A stretch of DNA of 64,000 bases from Microbacterium sp. CGR2. Its GTDB lineage: Bacteria; Actinomycetota; Actinomycetes; Actinomycetales; Microbacteriaceae. The notes below the pieces were generated by a model, which was not told the origin of the DNA, made no database searches, and worked only from the letters and a program-made list of their open reading frames with translations. Shown piece after piece: positions 8,073 through 16,139 of the stretch (position 1 is its first letter; the number at the start of each line of letters is the position of its first letter). Where the stretch lies: assembly GCF_003626735.1 (NCBI RefSeq), contig NZ_RBHX01000001.1, forward strand, positions 3,162,001 to 3,226,000, read 5' to 3'. The translations under genes and the position numbers were made by a program.

Positions 8073-8314
8073 GCGTTCCTCCTGAGGACGGGAATCGTGG
8101 GGTCGACTCGTCTGGCGTGCTTCTTGTGGACGGCTTGGCGGGTGACCCCGAGAGCGTCAGCGATGTCCTGCCACTTCATCCCTGCACGCAGTGCGGCCTC
8201 GACCTGTCGAAGCTCCAAGGTGTCGGCCAGTACACGCAACGTTGCCACCGCTCGCAACCCCGCTCTCGGGTCGCTGGTGTCGGCTGCCACGGCCGCAATC
8301 TGTGAGGACTCCAT
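8069..8314 (-). CDS. Small helix-turn-helix regulator
   Basis: An 81-aa DNA-binding protein. The HTH is in the C-terminal half: LRQVEAALRAGMKWQDIADA, then LGVTRQAVHKKHARR, in the style of sigma-70 region 4 or Trp-repressor-like HTHs. The ATG at 8314 is favoured over an upstream TTG because a -10 hexamer lies 7 nt before it. It overlaps the downstream Clp_N-SRPBCC gene by 4 nt. Two palindromes over its own promoter (8321-8360) suggest autoregulation. The Clp_N partner may modulate its activity or stability; this is inference from the coupling. Confidence 0.78.
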   Translation of the reverse strand: MESSQIAAVAADTSDPRAGLRAVATLRVLADTLELRQVEAALRAGMKWQDIADALGVTRQAVHKKHARRVDPTIPVLRRNA

Positions 8315-8320
8315 CGCCGT

Positions 8321-8360
8321 CAACCTACGTTGCTAACGGACGTCCTGTCAACCTAGGTTG
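8321..8360 (-). promoter_or_regulatory. Leaderless promoter with two overlapping operator palindromes
   Basis: Read on the minus strand: -35 TTGACA (8346-8351), an 18-bp spacer, -10 TAGGTT (8322-8327), then 7 nt to the ATG of the HTH gene. A perfect 12-bp palindrome CAACCTAGGTTG (8349-8360) overlaps the -35, and a one-mismatch copy CAACCTACGTTG (8321-8332) covers the -10, with centres 28 bp apart. A protein bound to both would block RNA polymerase. The likely ligand is the HTH protein encoded immediately downstream. Confidence 0.72.
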
Positions 8361-8634
8361 CGCTCCTCGACGACCCGTCCGCTCGTGCCGTCATCGATAA
8401 CTACTGGTCGTTCGCGAAGAATCGCCTAATACTCATTCCGTTGTTGTCAGAGTACGGGCGCGAGGCAACCACCACGGGAGGTGTTGACTCTCCTTCTCGA
8501 GACTCGAACTATTCGTTCGAAGTTTCGGCGGAAGGACTCGCTAATGTCTCCGCGCCCAGCGACCACCCCCGACCCCTCCGGAACTGACGTAGTAGGCGGC
8601 GCATCCGATGTCGCGCCGCGCACAACTCGTGTGC
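8361..8634. other. Gap between the HTH promoter and the SLC13 gene
   Basis: About 270 nt beyond the HTH operator, with the end of the SLC13 gene on the far side. No coding region, strong hairpin or repeat that I can support. The SLC13 terminator, if any, should lie here but is not obvious. Confidence 0.35.
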
Positions 8635-10218
8635 TCAGAACGGCCAGATCAGTGGCACGTACAGGACCGCGACGGCGATGTAGACAAGGGCGAGAGGAAC
8701 GCCGAGTCGCCAGTAGTCGCCGAACCGGTATCCCGCGGGTTGCATGACCATGAGGTTCACGGGTGTGGCGATGGGCGTCAGGAAGGCTGCGGCTCCGACG
8801 ACGGTGAGCGCCATCATGAACGGCTGCACGCTGACGTCCATGCTCGACGCGACCGATACCGCGATGGGAGCGATGACGAGGACGGTCGCGACGTTCGAGA
8901 TGAACTGCCCCAGCACCACAGATGCGACGCAGATGGTGAGCAGCGCGAGGTACGGCGAGGTGTCCCCGACGAGCTGCAGCACCGCGTCGCCGACGAGGTC
9001 GGCGGCGCCGGTGGACACGAATGCGGATGACAGCGGGATCATCCCTGCGATGAGAGTGACGGTGGGCCATGAAATCGCGGAGAACGTCTGCGACACGGTG
9101 AGCACGCGCGTCAGGATGAGAGCGCCAGCTGCAAGGAGTCCCGCGATGACCGGAGGGACGATACCTGTGGCGAGCAGCACGACCATTACGCCGAGGATCA
9201 CGAGCGCGCGGCGGGCTCCTCGCCCGAGCGGTACGGTCCGTTGCGTCTGCCGGGGTGAACTCACCGGGATGACGTCGGGCGAGCTCGTGTAGCGATGCAG
9301 GGCTTCCCACGGACCCTGTACGAGGACGGCATCGCCCGCTTGGAGAGTGACGGCGCGGTTCGCCTTTCGGCCAACGTCGCCGGGCCCACTGCTGTGTCGC
9401 AGGGCGAGGATCACCAGGTCCTCCTGACGGGTGGTCATGCCCGGCGAAACACTGCGTCCGATCAAGCTCGAGCGAGGTGCGATGAGGACCTCGGCGACAC
9501 CTTCGCCAACCGTGAAGAGGCGGCCGGTGTCAAGCGGAACGTCATAGGTCTCACGCCAGGCCTTCGCGTCATGGCTCGGGTCCGCCGGCTCTGCGAGCCG
9601 GTCCGGGACCCGCTCAGGGAGGAGCCGGTCCCCCAGCGCGATCACGAGGGTCACGGTCAGGACAACCATCGGGATCCCGACGATCGCGAACTCGAAGTAT
9701 CCGAACGGGCGCCCACCTGCTTCTGCGGCAGCTTGGGACACGAGGATGTTGACCGGTGTTCCGGTCAATGTCAGGAGAGAACCAGCGCCGGCCGCGAACG
9801 CCAGCGGAAGCAGCATCTTCGAGGGCACGATCCCTGCCCGCACTGCCACGAGCACGACGATCGGAAGAAGGGCTGCGACGGCCCCGTTGATGCTGATGAT
9901 GGCGGAGAGCACGGCTGCGAGGAGGCAGACGATCAGCAGGAGCCGCGAACGGCCCTTCCCTGCCCGCCGCATGAGTTGCTGGCCCACCCACGATGTCACG
10001 CCTGTCGCGTCGAGCGCCTCGCTGACGATGAACAGCGCCACGATGAACAGGACGATCGGGTCACCGAATCCAGCGAAGGACTCACCCAGGGTGAGGACGC
10101 CGGTGGCCCACAGTGCGATGGGCACCGCCATCGCGACGATGACCATGGGGATGCGGTTCGACACGAACGCGATCACGGCCGCGCCGAGGATGATGAAGGT
10201 GATGATCTCTGGGTTCAT
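8635..10218 (-). CDS. SLC13/DASS-family anion transporter with TrkA-C domain
   Basis: Twelve-span secondary transporter of 527 aa of the divalent-anion:Na+ symporter class. Two homologous membrane halves carry the substrate-loop signatures LLTLTGTPVNILVS (about residues 150-163) and FLTPIATPVNLMVMQP near the C-terminus. Between the halves, about residues 240-330, is a TrkA-C/RCK-C-like domain (SLIGRSVSPG, VTLQAGDAVLVQGPW), a usual insertion in bacterial homologues for sulfate, phosphate or dicarboxylates. A clear AGGAGATAGAGG ribosome binding site precedes the ATG. It is monocistronic. The exact anion is undetermined. Confidence 0.88.
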   Translation of the reverse strand: MNPEIITFIILGAAVIAFVSNRIPMVIVAMAVPIALWATGVLTLGESFAGFGDPIVLFIVALFIVSEALDATGVTSWVGQQLMRRAGKGRSRLLLIVCLLAAVLSAIISINGAVAALLPIVVLVAVRAGIVPSKMLLPLAFAAGAGSLLTLTGTPVNILVSQAAAEAGGRPFGYFEFAIVGIPMVVLTVTLVIALGDRLLPERVPDRLAEPADPSHDAKAWRETYDVPLDTGRLFTVGEGVAEVLIAPRSSLIGRSVSPGMTTRQEDLVILALRHSSGPGDVGRKANRAVTLQAGDAVLVQGPWEALHRYTSSPDVIPVSSPRQTQRTVPLGRGARRALVILGVMVVLLATGIVPPVIAGLLAAGALILTRVLTVSQTFSAISWPTVTLIAGMIPLSSAFVSTGAADLVGDAVLQLVGDTSPYLALLTICVASVVLGQFISNVATVLVIAPIAVSVASSMDVSVQPFMMALTVVGAAAFLTPIATPVNLMVMQPAGYRFGDYWRLGVPLALVYIAVAVLYVPLIWPF

Positions 10219-10255
10219 CCTCTATCTCCTGTTGCACAGTCCGCAAAGAGCGCTG

Positions 10256-10557
10256 TCATGTGAGCCTGCCGAAATGGTGGGGCGGGGGCGTCGAACACTC
10301 CCCCGCCTCGTACTCTCCGACTATTCTGCTCGACGGGATCCTGTTATCCGCACCCTCCGGCCAGCCGTCCCTCCGTGGAGCCTGGTGCGGTGTGGGGCGG
10401 GCCGGGTACTGCGGCACATCGAGCGCCGTCGTCCATGTGACACGGCGCGCGGTGAAGATCGCCATGATCGGAGGCTTCACGGATTCCGGGTCGTCCAGGC
10501 TGCCTAGCATGACGAACGTCTGGCCGGGAAACCCCGACTGCACGGCCGGACGCGTCG
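10256..10557 (-). pseudogene. GFA-domain protein, C-terminal remnant
   Basis: An open segment without an upstream continuation (a stop precedes it at 10559-10561). It encodes the C-terminal part of a glutathione-dependent formaldehyde-activating (GFA, CENP-V/GFA) fold: FVMLGSLDDPESVKPPIM, then AIFTARRVTWTTALDVPQYP, matching the usual GSLDDP..VRP..HIF..S..PW pattern. The N-terminal half with the zinc-binding Cys residues is missing, so it cannot be functional. Confidence 0.5.
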
Positions 10558-10726
10558 CTCATGCCGATGAGTTTAGAAGCTCGTACGACAGCACCATAAC
10601 GACCGATCTGCAGGGCGCGCGCTCCCCGAAAGCACGGACTCCTCCCGCGAGTGGGGAGGACCAACCTTTACCGGCTTGATGCGGGGCAAATGGATCTTCG
10701 AACCGTGTACTGAGAGGCTGGACGAC

Positions 10727-11241
10727 ATGAAGCGAGGAGCCAAGATCACCATGTGCGTCGCAGCGGCCGCGGTCGCAGGCGTCGGGACCTTCGTCGCGGG
10801 ACAGTTGCTCGCTGCTCCCGCCGACCCCACGCCGGCCGCAGCTGCGGCAGATAGCGCGCCCACGCACACTCCGAAGCCGGAGTTCGTCCCTCCGAACGCC
10901 GCCAACGGCGGCCTCCCCGACAACTGCACGACGTGGTCGGCGATCCGGTTCGGCTACTACGGCGACGAGGATGACGTCACCACGTCTGTTCACCTGGACG
11001 GACCCGGCCTTGTTGACACGGGCGCGACGGTAACTGCGGCCGGTCAGGTCAGCCTGACAGACGACGGCCGGCCCGAGACGTACAGGTCGTCGCCGGCGAT
11101 GCGCCGGCCGGAATCGGCAACCGATTCTGCGTCGACTACGTGACTGTGCTGCAGTTCAACAACATCTATCCGACCGTGCACCCCGGCGACGTCCTCAACC
11201 TGCACGTAGACGAGTCGGTCCCGTTCACGCGGGCACCGTGA
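10727..11241 (+). pseudogene. Secreted LysM-like protein broken by a one-base frameshift
   Basis: From the ATG (MKRGAKITMCVAAAAVAGVG) the first frame gives a signal anchor (about residues 7-27), an Ala/Pro-rich linker and a short domain up to SLTDDGRPETY. At about 11084 the coding frame shifts by one base and continues as VVAGDAPAGIGNRFCVDYVT, then LQFNNIYPTVHPGDVLNLHV, ending at 11239-11241. The second segment has the LysM pattern (xVxxGD...I..RF.V....LQ.NN....V.PGD.L.L). One missing base between TAC and GGTCGTC explains the break. The intact protein would be an exported peptidoglycan-binding protein of about 170 aa. A sequencing error cannot be excluded. Confidence 0.6.
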
Positions 11242-11298
11242 CCGGTTGCCATCGCGCGACCCAGCGCGGTGATGCATCGTCCGCAGAGAAGTGCGACG

Positions 11299-11811
11299 TC
11301 AGTGCCAATGGGCTTCGAACAAACACTGACCGGCGACGACGATCGTTGCTTCAGGGTCGGCCTCCGATGCCGAGGCGGCTTCATCGATGACCTCTGTCAG
11401 TGTGCCTTTGGACACGATGATGCCTTTGCTGGAGGCGGGATGCCTCTGCCACCCCGCCGGGCCGGGATCTGCGCGAAACGCCCACGCGGCACCCTTATCG
11501 CGTGTGCCGGGCCATGGCCACCCGGTATTGTCGACCGGCCACGCAGCAGCTACCTCGCCCGCGCGCATCAGACCGATGCGCTGCCCGACGAGCAGCGAGT
11601 TGTACCCCATGCTGACGTAGCTGTCCAGCTGGTCGAGCGTGGCGTAGTCCGCCAGCGTGTTCGTCGTATGTGCCAGGGTGATGGGGCGGTTCGGGACGGG
11701 CTTCCCGTCCTCCGACGGGCGGGTCCAAGGGACTGCCGCGATGAAGAAGACTGGTTCCTCGATGGTGGTGTCGGTCAGCTGTTGCATCACGGTGCGCAGT
11801 TCCTCGGTCAC
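11299..11811 (-). CDS. Hypothetical protein (170 aa)
   Basis: A soluble-looking protein of 170 aa starting at a GTG with an AGGATGGGG ribosome binding site; the frame further upstream lacks coding character. Distinct stretches include EEPVFFIAAVPWTRPSEDGKP, SYVSMGYNSLLVGQRIG and SKGIIVSKGTLTEVIDEAAS. Composition and third-position GC are those of a real gene. I do not recognise a family or a catalytic motif; the pattern of two alternating strand-helix segments could be an SseB-like fold, but this is only a guess. It is followed, in the same direction, from 128 nt upstream by a small membrane protein gene. Confidence 0.6.
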   Translation of the reverse strand: MTEELRTVMQQLTDTTIEEPVFFIAAVPWTRPSEDGKPVPNRPITLAHTTNTLADYATLDQLDSYVSMGYNSLLVGQRIGLMRAGEVAAAWPVDNTGWPWPGTRDKGAAWAFRADPGPAGWQRHPASSKGIIVSKGTLTEVIDEAASASEADPEATIVVAGQCLFEAHWH

Positions 11812-11938
11812 ACCCCCATCCTGCACGACACTGCGCTGTCGCCCGATCAGCACGTGCCTCGAGTGTGCGAAGACTGCAAGCGTTCTGGCGATCTCTCGGC
11901 CTCGCCCATGCATAGGGCTGCCACGGTCCTGAGTCCGT

Positions 11939-12496
11939 CTACCGGTGAGCAACCTCAGACTCGGGTTCGGCGGGACTCGAATCCGCCATCGGTGCGGTCG
12001 CGTCGAACTGCGCCATGATCAGTGCCACCGTGCTGGCGAAGCCAGAGGCAAGAGCAAGCACCATGGACGGAATGAATGCGGTCGCGGCAGGCGTCCATCC
12101 CCCGATGACCCACGGAAGCGAAACCAACACGACTACCGCTCCCGTGCACAACCACTGATTCACCGCGAGGGCGACCGAGCCGCCCGATCCTCCTCGCACT
12201 GACATCATCCGCCCCGTGTCCACGGTGGAGAGCACCAGTATCGCGCTCAGAGCGATGAATATCGCGCCGCCCCAGACCGGTTCGAACGCCGCCAAAGCCA
12301 AGCACACGAACAGCGGCAGAGCATAGACGGCGAAGACCCAGCGCACGCCAGAACGCAGGTAGCGATCCGCCGCATTCGACCCCATGTGACGCCGGTGCAA
12401 ATCCGTGTCGATATAGAAAAACACTCCCACTATGAAAGTACCGATGAGGGTGGCGGAAACCCCTGCAACGCCCAACATGAGCTCACTCAGATTCAT
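11939..12496 (-). CDS. Membrane protein, four predicted spans
   Basis: A 185-aa protein from the ATG (MNLSELMLGVAGVSATL). Hydrophobic helices at about residues 5-30, 53-72, 76-93, 115-135 and 140-165 point to four or five membrane spans, with a short acidic C-terminus (SSPAEPESEVAHR). No family recognised. A TTG two codons upstream is an alternative start. It lies upstream of the 170-aa hypothetical gene in the same direction and may be co-transcribed. Confidence 0.65.
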   Translation of the reverse strand: MNLSELMLGVAGVSATLIGTFIVGVFFYIDTDLHRRHMGSNAADRYLRSGVRWVFAVYALPLFVCLALAAFEPVWGGAIFIALSAILVLSTVDTGRMMSVRGGSGGSVALAVNQWLCTGAVVVLVSLPWVIGGWTPAATAFIPSMVLALASGFASTVALIMAQFDATAPMADSSPAEPESEVAHR

Positions 12497-12528
12497 GTGC
12501 AATGTCGGCCAACCCCTCGCGATCGATG

Positions 12529-12756
12529 TCAGTCAGCGCCCACCCGCCGGTCTACCGGCAGCACCACCCCTATTGGGATCGTCGGTCCAGAAGACACTAC
12601 AGTGTCGCCGGTCACGCGTTGGCGATCGCTATCAACGTAGCCCCGAAAGGGTGAAGAGGGTGAATATTCGTAGAAGCGATAGATGACGTCGCCGCGAACC
12701 CAGGTCCGGATGCCACCACCGCTGGACAGGATCCGCAACTTCTCGGTGAAGGCCAC
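12529..12756 (-). CDS. Possible small hypothetical protein or gene fragment
   Basis: An open frame of about 75 codons from a GTG, with coding-like segments FTEKLRILSSGGGIRTWVRG and DVIYRFYEYSPSSPFRGYVD. The frame stays open further upstream without a good start, so the 5' end may be missing or a remnant. No ribosome binding site is clear. I cannot assign a function. Confidence 0.33.
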   Translation of the reverse strand: MAFTEKLRILSSGGGIRTWVRGDVIYRFYEYSPSSPFRGYVDSDRQRVTGDTVVSSGPTIPIGVVLPVDRRVGAD

Positions 12757-12829
12757 ACACTCGTTCGAGAACGAGGATCGGCTGCTGATTTCTGTCGACG
12801 GGGTGAGTCTGTGCTGAGATGAGCACGTG

Positions 12830-13312
12830 ATGATGTCCTACAACTCCGGCAACGCTCCCCGGAGCTTCGTGTACCACCCCGTGTTCCAAAAGATCATGGT
12901 CGTGGCCCTCCTCCTCGTCGGGCCCGTGTTGCTGGTGACCGGGTCGTCGATGAACGCCGCCGACCGGGAGCTCGTCGCGACCGGTTCGCGCACGACGGGA
13001 ACGGTGGTCGAAGTGAACGATGGGGCCGAGGCCAGCACGCACAACTTCAGAGTCGAGTACCTCGCTGGCGACGCTTCTTCGCATTCGGTCTGGGCCGACT
13101 GGGCGCCCGACGAGAAGCCCGCTCTCGGCAGCAGCGTCACGGTCATCTACAGCGCTACCGAACCGAGCGCGGCTGTGGTCGAGGGCCACGGGGCCCCGGG
13201 CCGCACTGTCGCGGGGCTGGGCGGGTTGTTGACCGTCGTGTCCGTCGTGATCATCGTCGTTATGGCCTCCGGCCTCGCGAGGGGAAGAGCCCGGCGCCGA
13301 CGGGCCGACTGA
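12830..13312 (+). CDS. DUF3592-like membrane protein
   Basis: A 160-aa protein with an N-terminal membrane helix (about residues 22-41), a central extracytoplasmic domain of beta character (TGTVVEVNDG, then FRVEYLAGD, KPALGSSVTVIYSATEPSAA) and a second helix (about 127-150) followed by a basic tail RGRARRRRAD. This is the layout of DUF3592 proteins. Three start codons in a row (GTG 12827, ATG 12830, ATG 12833) are possible; the first ATG is used. No function is established for the family. Confidence 0.7.
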   Translation: MMSYNSGNAPRSFVYHPVFQKIMVVALLLVGPVLLVTGSSMNAADRELVATGSRTTGTVVEVNDGAEASTHNFRVEYLAGDASSHSVWADWAPDEKPALGSSVTVIYSATEPSAAVVEGHGAPGRTVAGLGGLLTVVSVVIIVVMASGLARGRARRRRAD

Positions 13313-13404
13313 CGCCACACGACGACTCCCGATGAGCTGACGCTATGAATGGCGAGGACGGGTGGAGTGCTCCTTGACCAGGGGCGCCAGCACGAGCACG
13401 CCAA

Positions 13405-13641
13405 TTGCAGCTGGTCGCAGCCCAGAGGAGAATCGACGTTTCAGGTGTGTCGGTGATTGCCCAGGTCGGCCTGCTTCCGAACGGCGCGGGTGGCTTCATC
13501 CTCGAAGTCACGCTGCGGACATCGCTTCCGAAGCGCCTGTCTCCCGAGGCCGGTCGAGAACTCATCCGCACAACACACGATGTCTGCCCGTACTCGAATG
13601 CGACGCGCGGCAACATTCCTGTCGAACTTCTCATCGAATGA
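13405..13641 (+). pseudogene. Ohr/OsmC-family peroxidase, C-terminal remnant
   Basis: Encodes the C-terminal half of an organic hydroperoxide resistance protein: LQLVAAQRRIDVSGVSVIAQ, VGLLPNGAGGFILEVTLR and DVCPYSNATRGNIPVEL. The last includes the resolving Cys in the CPYSNATRGN motif. The N-terminal half with the peroxidatic Cys and the dimer-forming strands is absent, and the sequence before 13405 shows no similarity. It is therefore a non-functional 5'-truncated copy. Confidence 0.65.
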
Positions 13642-13662
13642 TCTAGGGAACGGAATACGCAT

Positions 13663-14028
13663 ATGGCCGTCATCGATGACGTTCGAGCGCTGGGCGCGGA
13701 GTTGGAGCGTTCATACCATGCCTCGGTGCGCGGGCGGTTGAAGTTCCGGGTCGGGCAGATGGTCTACGTCGCGTTCTCGCTGGACGAGCGGGTGATGGGA
13801 TTCGCCTTTCCGAGGGAGGAGCGTGCGGCGCTGGTCGCGGGGAATCCATGCAAGTTCCAAATGCCTGCGGAGTCGGATCTGCGTTTCAACTGGGTCCACG
13901 CCGATCTCGCGGTCCTGGAGCCGGCCGAGGCCCGCGAGCTGGTCGTGGATGCCTGGCGGATGGTTGTCCCCGCGAAGGTCTCGCGCGCGTACGATCTCTC
14001 GCATCCCACCGGTCCGAACTCACGATGA
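13663..14028 (+). CDS. MmcQ/YjbR-family protein
   Basis: A 121-aa protein with the MmcQ/YjbR (CyaY-like fold) pattern: KFRVGQMVYVAFSLDERVMGFAFPREERAAL split over residues 27-57, then FNWVHADLA (74-82) and ARELVVDAWRMVVPAKV near the C-terminus. Members are often described as DNA-binding, but a defined role is lacking. The start ATG follows GGGAACGGA. The stop overlaps an ATG of a short frame, which I do not call a gene. Confidence 0.78.
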   Translation: MAVIDDVRALGAELERSYHASVRGRLKFRVGQMVYVAFSLDERVMGFAFPREERAALVAGNPCKFQMPAESDLRFNWVHADLAVLEPAEARELVVDAWRMVVPAKVSRAYDLSHPTGPNSR

Positions 14029-14167
14029 CGAAGCCCGAGATCACGCTCTGCCCTGGCGCCACCCCCACCCGAGATGTCGACTCATGGCACCCTGCCATAC
14101 TTGTTCCGCGCGATATCGTGGCGTTCGCTTCGAGATGCCTTCCGCGTGTTCACATCGTGATGCACAG

Positions 14168-14587
14168 ATGCGCACACCAACTGTTGAATTGAGCTCTTTC
14201 CCGGGCGCGTACGTCATCGCCCGACTCCCGTCAGGGGATCCCTTTCCCGCTGATCTACTGACGACCCAGGCCATTGAAGGGTTCGTGTCTTTCACGCGCA
14301 CACCGCAGGAGGTGTCTGTCGTGTGCCCAGCGGAACTTGCACCAGCCGGAGCGGAGATTGATGGACCGTGGATGGCGCTGTACGCGAGCGGTCCCATCCC
14401 TTTCGGGCTCACCGGCGTGGTCGCCTCGCTCGTCGGCCCACTCTCCGCCGCGGGCAGTCCGGTGTTCGTCGTGTCGACCTTCGATGGGGACGTTCTCATG
14501 GTTCCGGCCTCGCACGGTGATCGTGCCCGGGAGATCCTGACATCGGCGGGCCACACGCTGATTCAGGATCGACGATCGACGAGATGA
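14168..14587 (+). CDS. ACT-domain protein
   Basis: A 139-aa protein resembling small paired-ACT proteins (the CASTOR/ACT_7 type): an N-terminal ACT-like half with FVSFTRTPQEVSVVCP and a second half with IPFGLTGVVASLVGPLSAAG, then PVFVVSTFDGDVLMVP. ACT domains bind amino acids or other small ligands and usually regulate metabolism. The ribosome binding site is weak, and the exact start among nearby codons is uncertain. It is not beside an amino acid biosynthesis gene, so the ligand is unknown. Confidence 0.78.
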   Translation: MRTPTVELSSFPGAYVIARLPSGDPFPADLLTTQAIEGFVSFTRTPQEVSVVCPAELAPAGAEIDGPWMALYASGPIPFGLTGVVASLVGPLSAAGSPVFVVSTFDGDVLMVPASHGDRAREILTSAGHTLIQDRRSTR

Positions 14588-14607
14588 GGCGGCGATGAGC
14601 GAATTAC

Positions 14608-14736
14608 GTGAACGGTTGGCTACGCGTCGTCCGCGATCAGGACCATTCGCCAGCGTTCCGTAGCTATGTCGTGAGCTCTCTCCGCGAGCATGGACTGATC
14701 ACGCCAGCCGGAATCTTTGCCAACCAGCTCGAGTAA
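14608..14736 (+). pseudogene. Short coding remnant, unidentified
   Basis: A 42-codon frame from a GTG with moderately GC-rich third positions; the product ends SYVVSSLREHGLITPAGIFA then NQLE. It reads like the C-terminal end of a larger protein. The family is not recognised, and there is no ribosome binding site. Confidence 0.25.
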
Positions 14737-14752
14737 CGCGTTTGGTCGCGTC

Positions 14753-15961
14753 TCATCGATCCGCGTCTTTCATCATGCCGGCGACAACGAGCGCACCAGC
14801 ACCGACCAGGACGAGCAACCAGAGCCCGAGCCAGTAGGAATTGGTCTCGGCGTTGTACGTCGCCCCCATGACGAGCGGAGGAAAGTAGCCGCCTAGACCG
14901 CCAGCCGCAGCAACGACGCCGCTGACCGCCCCGACCTTGTCCTTCGGAGTAGAGGGGCCGATCCACGCGAACACCGCGCCCATGCCGAGGCCCATGGCCG
15001 CAGCCATCCCCAAGAACGTCGCGCCCGTGAGTATCCCCTCAGGCGGTTGCTGTCCGACGATGTACGCCAGCGTGACGATGCCAGCGAGCGAGATGAGTGC
15101 GACGACTTTGGGGCCGAACCGGTCGGCGAGAACGCCGCCGATGGGGCGCGCGATGACGGCGGCAACAGCGAACATTGCAGCTCTGGTGCCCGCCCCGACG
15201 GCATCCACATCGCCCGCGTAGATCGTCGTGAGGTATTTCGGCAGGAATGTGGAGAACGCGACGAAGCCGCCGAACACGATGCCGTATAGGAACGACATCT
15301 TCCAGGTGATGGTCAGGCGCAGCGCCCCCATCACCTTCGGCACCAGCGGCATGTGACTCGGGGTCCATGCTGGGGAGTCCCGCAGGAAGAACCAGCTGAG
15401 CCCGGCGAAGAGGACCATGATTCCTGCGATCACGAAGTGCGTCGTCAGGTAGCCGATCCACTCAACCATTCGCGGGGTGAGGAACGCGGACACCGCCGTA
15501 CCGATCATGCCCATCCCGAAGACGCCGTTCGCGAACCCGCGACGGTTCGGCGGATACCAGGCGCTCGAGAACGGCACGCCGGCCGCGAAGATCGTGCCCG
15601 CGATACCGAGGTAGAACCCCGCGACCAGGAGGAGAGGGAAGCTGCGGATGCTGCCGGCGAGGGCGACCAGCAGCACGGCCGGGACGGATCCCAGCAGGAC
15701 GACAGTGAACATCACGCGTCCGCCGAACGGGTCTGTCATCGCACCGACCGCGATGCGCCCGAGGGCGCCCACGAGCACGGGCGTCGCCAGCATGAGGGAG
15801 ATTTGCCCCTCGTCCAACCCCATCTCCGCCGCATACGTCCCCTGGAGCGGGGCGATGCACATCCACGCCCAGAAGCCCACTGTCGAAGCCAACGTCGCGA
15901 GCAGTACCTGCGGGAGCTGGCCCCGAAGGGCCGGCTGGTCGGTACCGACACGGGTTGTCAT
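14753..15961 (-). CDS. NarK/NasA-type nitrate/nitrite transporter (MFS)
   Basis: Major facilitator of about 402 aa with twelve membrane spans. Diagnostic features of the nitrate/nitrite porter group are GRIAVGAMTDPFGGR (the MFS A-motif loop 2-3), a Gly-rich nitrate signature around AGTIFAAGVPFSSAWYPP then RRGFANGVFGMG, and the second-half ARPIGGVLADRFGPK. The start is the ATG at 15961; a GTG six codons upstream is possible. No nitrate or nitrite reductase genes are visible in the window, but a molybdenum enzyme lies 1.3 kb away at 17238. Import of nitrate or export of nitrite is the likely activity. Confidence 0.85.
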   Translation of the reverse strand: MTTRVGTDQPALRGQLPQVLLATLASTVGFWAWMCIAPLQGTYAAEMGLDEGQISLMLATPVLVGALGRIAVGAMTDPFGGRVMFTVVLLGSVPAVLLVALAGSIRSFPLLLVAGFYLGIAGTIFAAGVPFSSAWYPPNRRGFANGVFGMGMIGTAVSAFLTPRMVEWIGYLTTHFVIAGIMVLFAGLSWFFLRDSPAWTPSHMPLVPKVMGALRLTITWKMSFLYGIVFGGFVAFSTFLPKYLTTIYAGDVDAVGAGTRAAMFAVAAVIARPIGGVLADRFGPKVVALISLAGIVTLAYIVGQQPPEGILTGATFLGMAAAMGLGMGAVFAWIGPSTPKDKVGAVSGVVAAAGGLGGYFPPLVMGATYNAETNSYWLGLWLLVLVGAGALVVAGMMKDADR

Positions 15962-16139
15962 GTCCGCGAGCGTATCCACCCGGACGGCTGGAAGGAAGAG
16001 CGGGGGCGGCCCTCCTCAATCAGCCGATCGCCGGCCCCGTCCCGATGCAGTATCGGCCGGCTGAGAAGTCAGAAAGAAGTGGCCGGTCGACTCGATGCCC
16101 GAGACGGCACGCTGGCGCTATTCGGGGCGCGAGTCAAGC

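Noticed and set aside
12386..12640. Two plus-strand frames of 84 codons opposite the small membrane protein and hypothetical gene
   Set aside because: Poor third-position bias and no motif; the minus strand is the more plausible coding strand here.
14025..14192. A 55-codon frame whose ATG overlaps the stop of the YjbR gene (ATGA)
   Set aside because: The overlap looks attractive, but the product (MTKPEITLCPGATPTRDVDS...) shows no codon bias in its second half, overlaps the ACT-domain gene in another frame and has no known motif.
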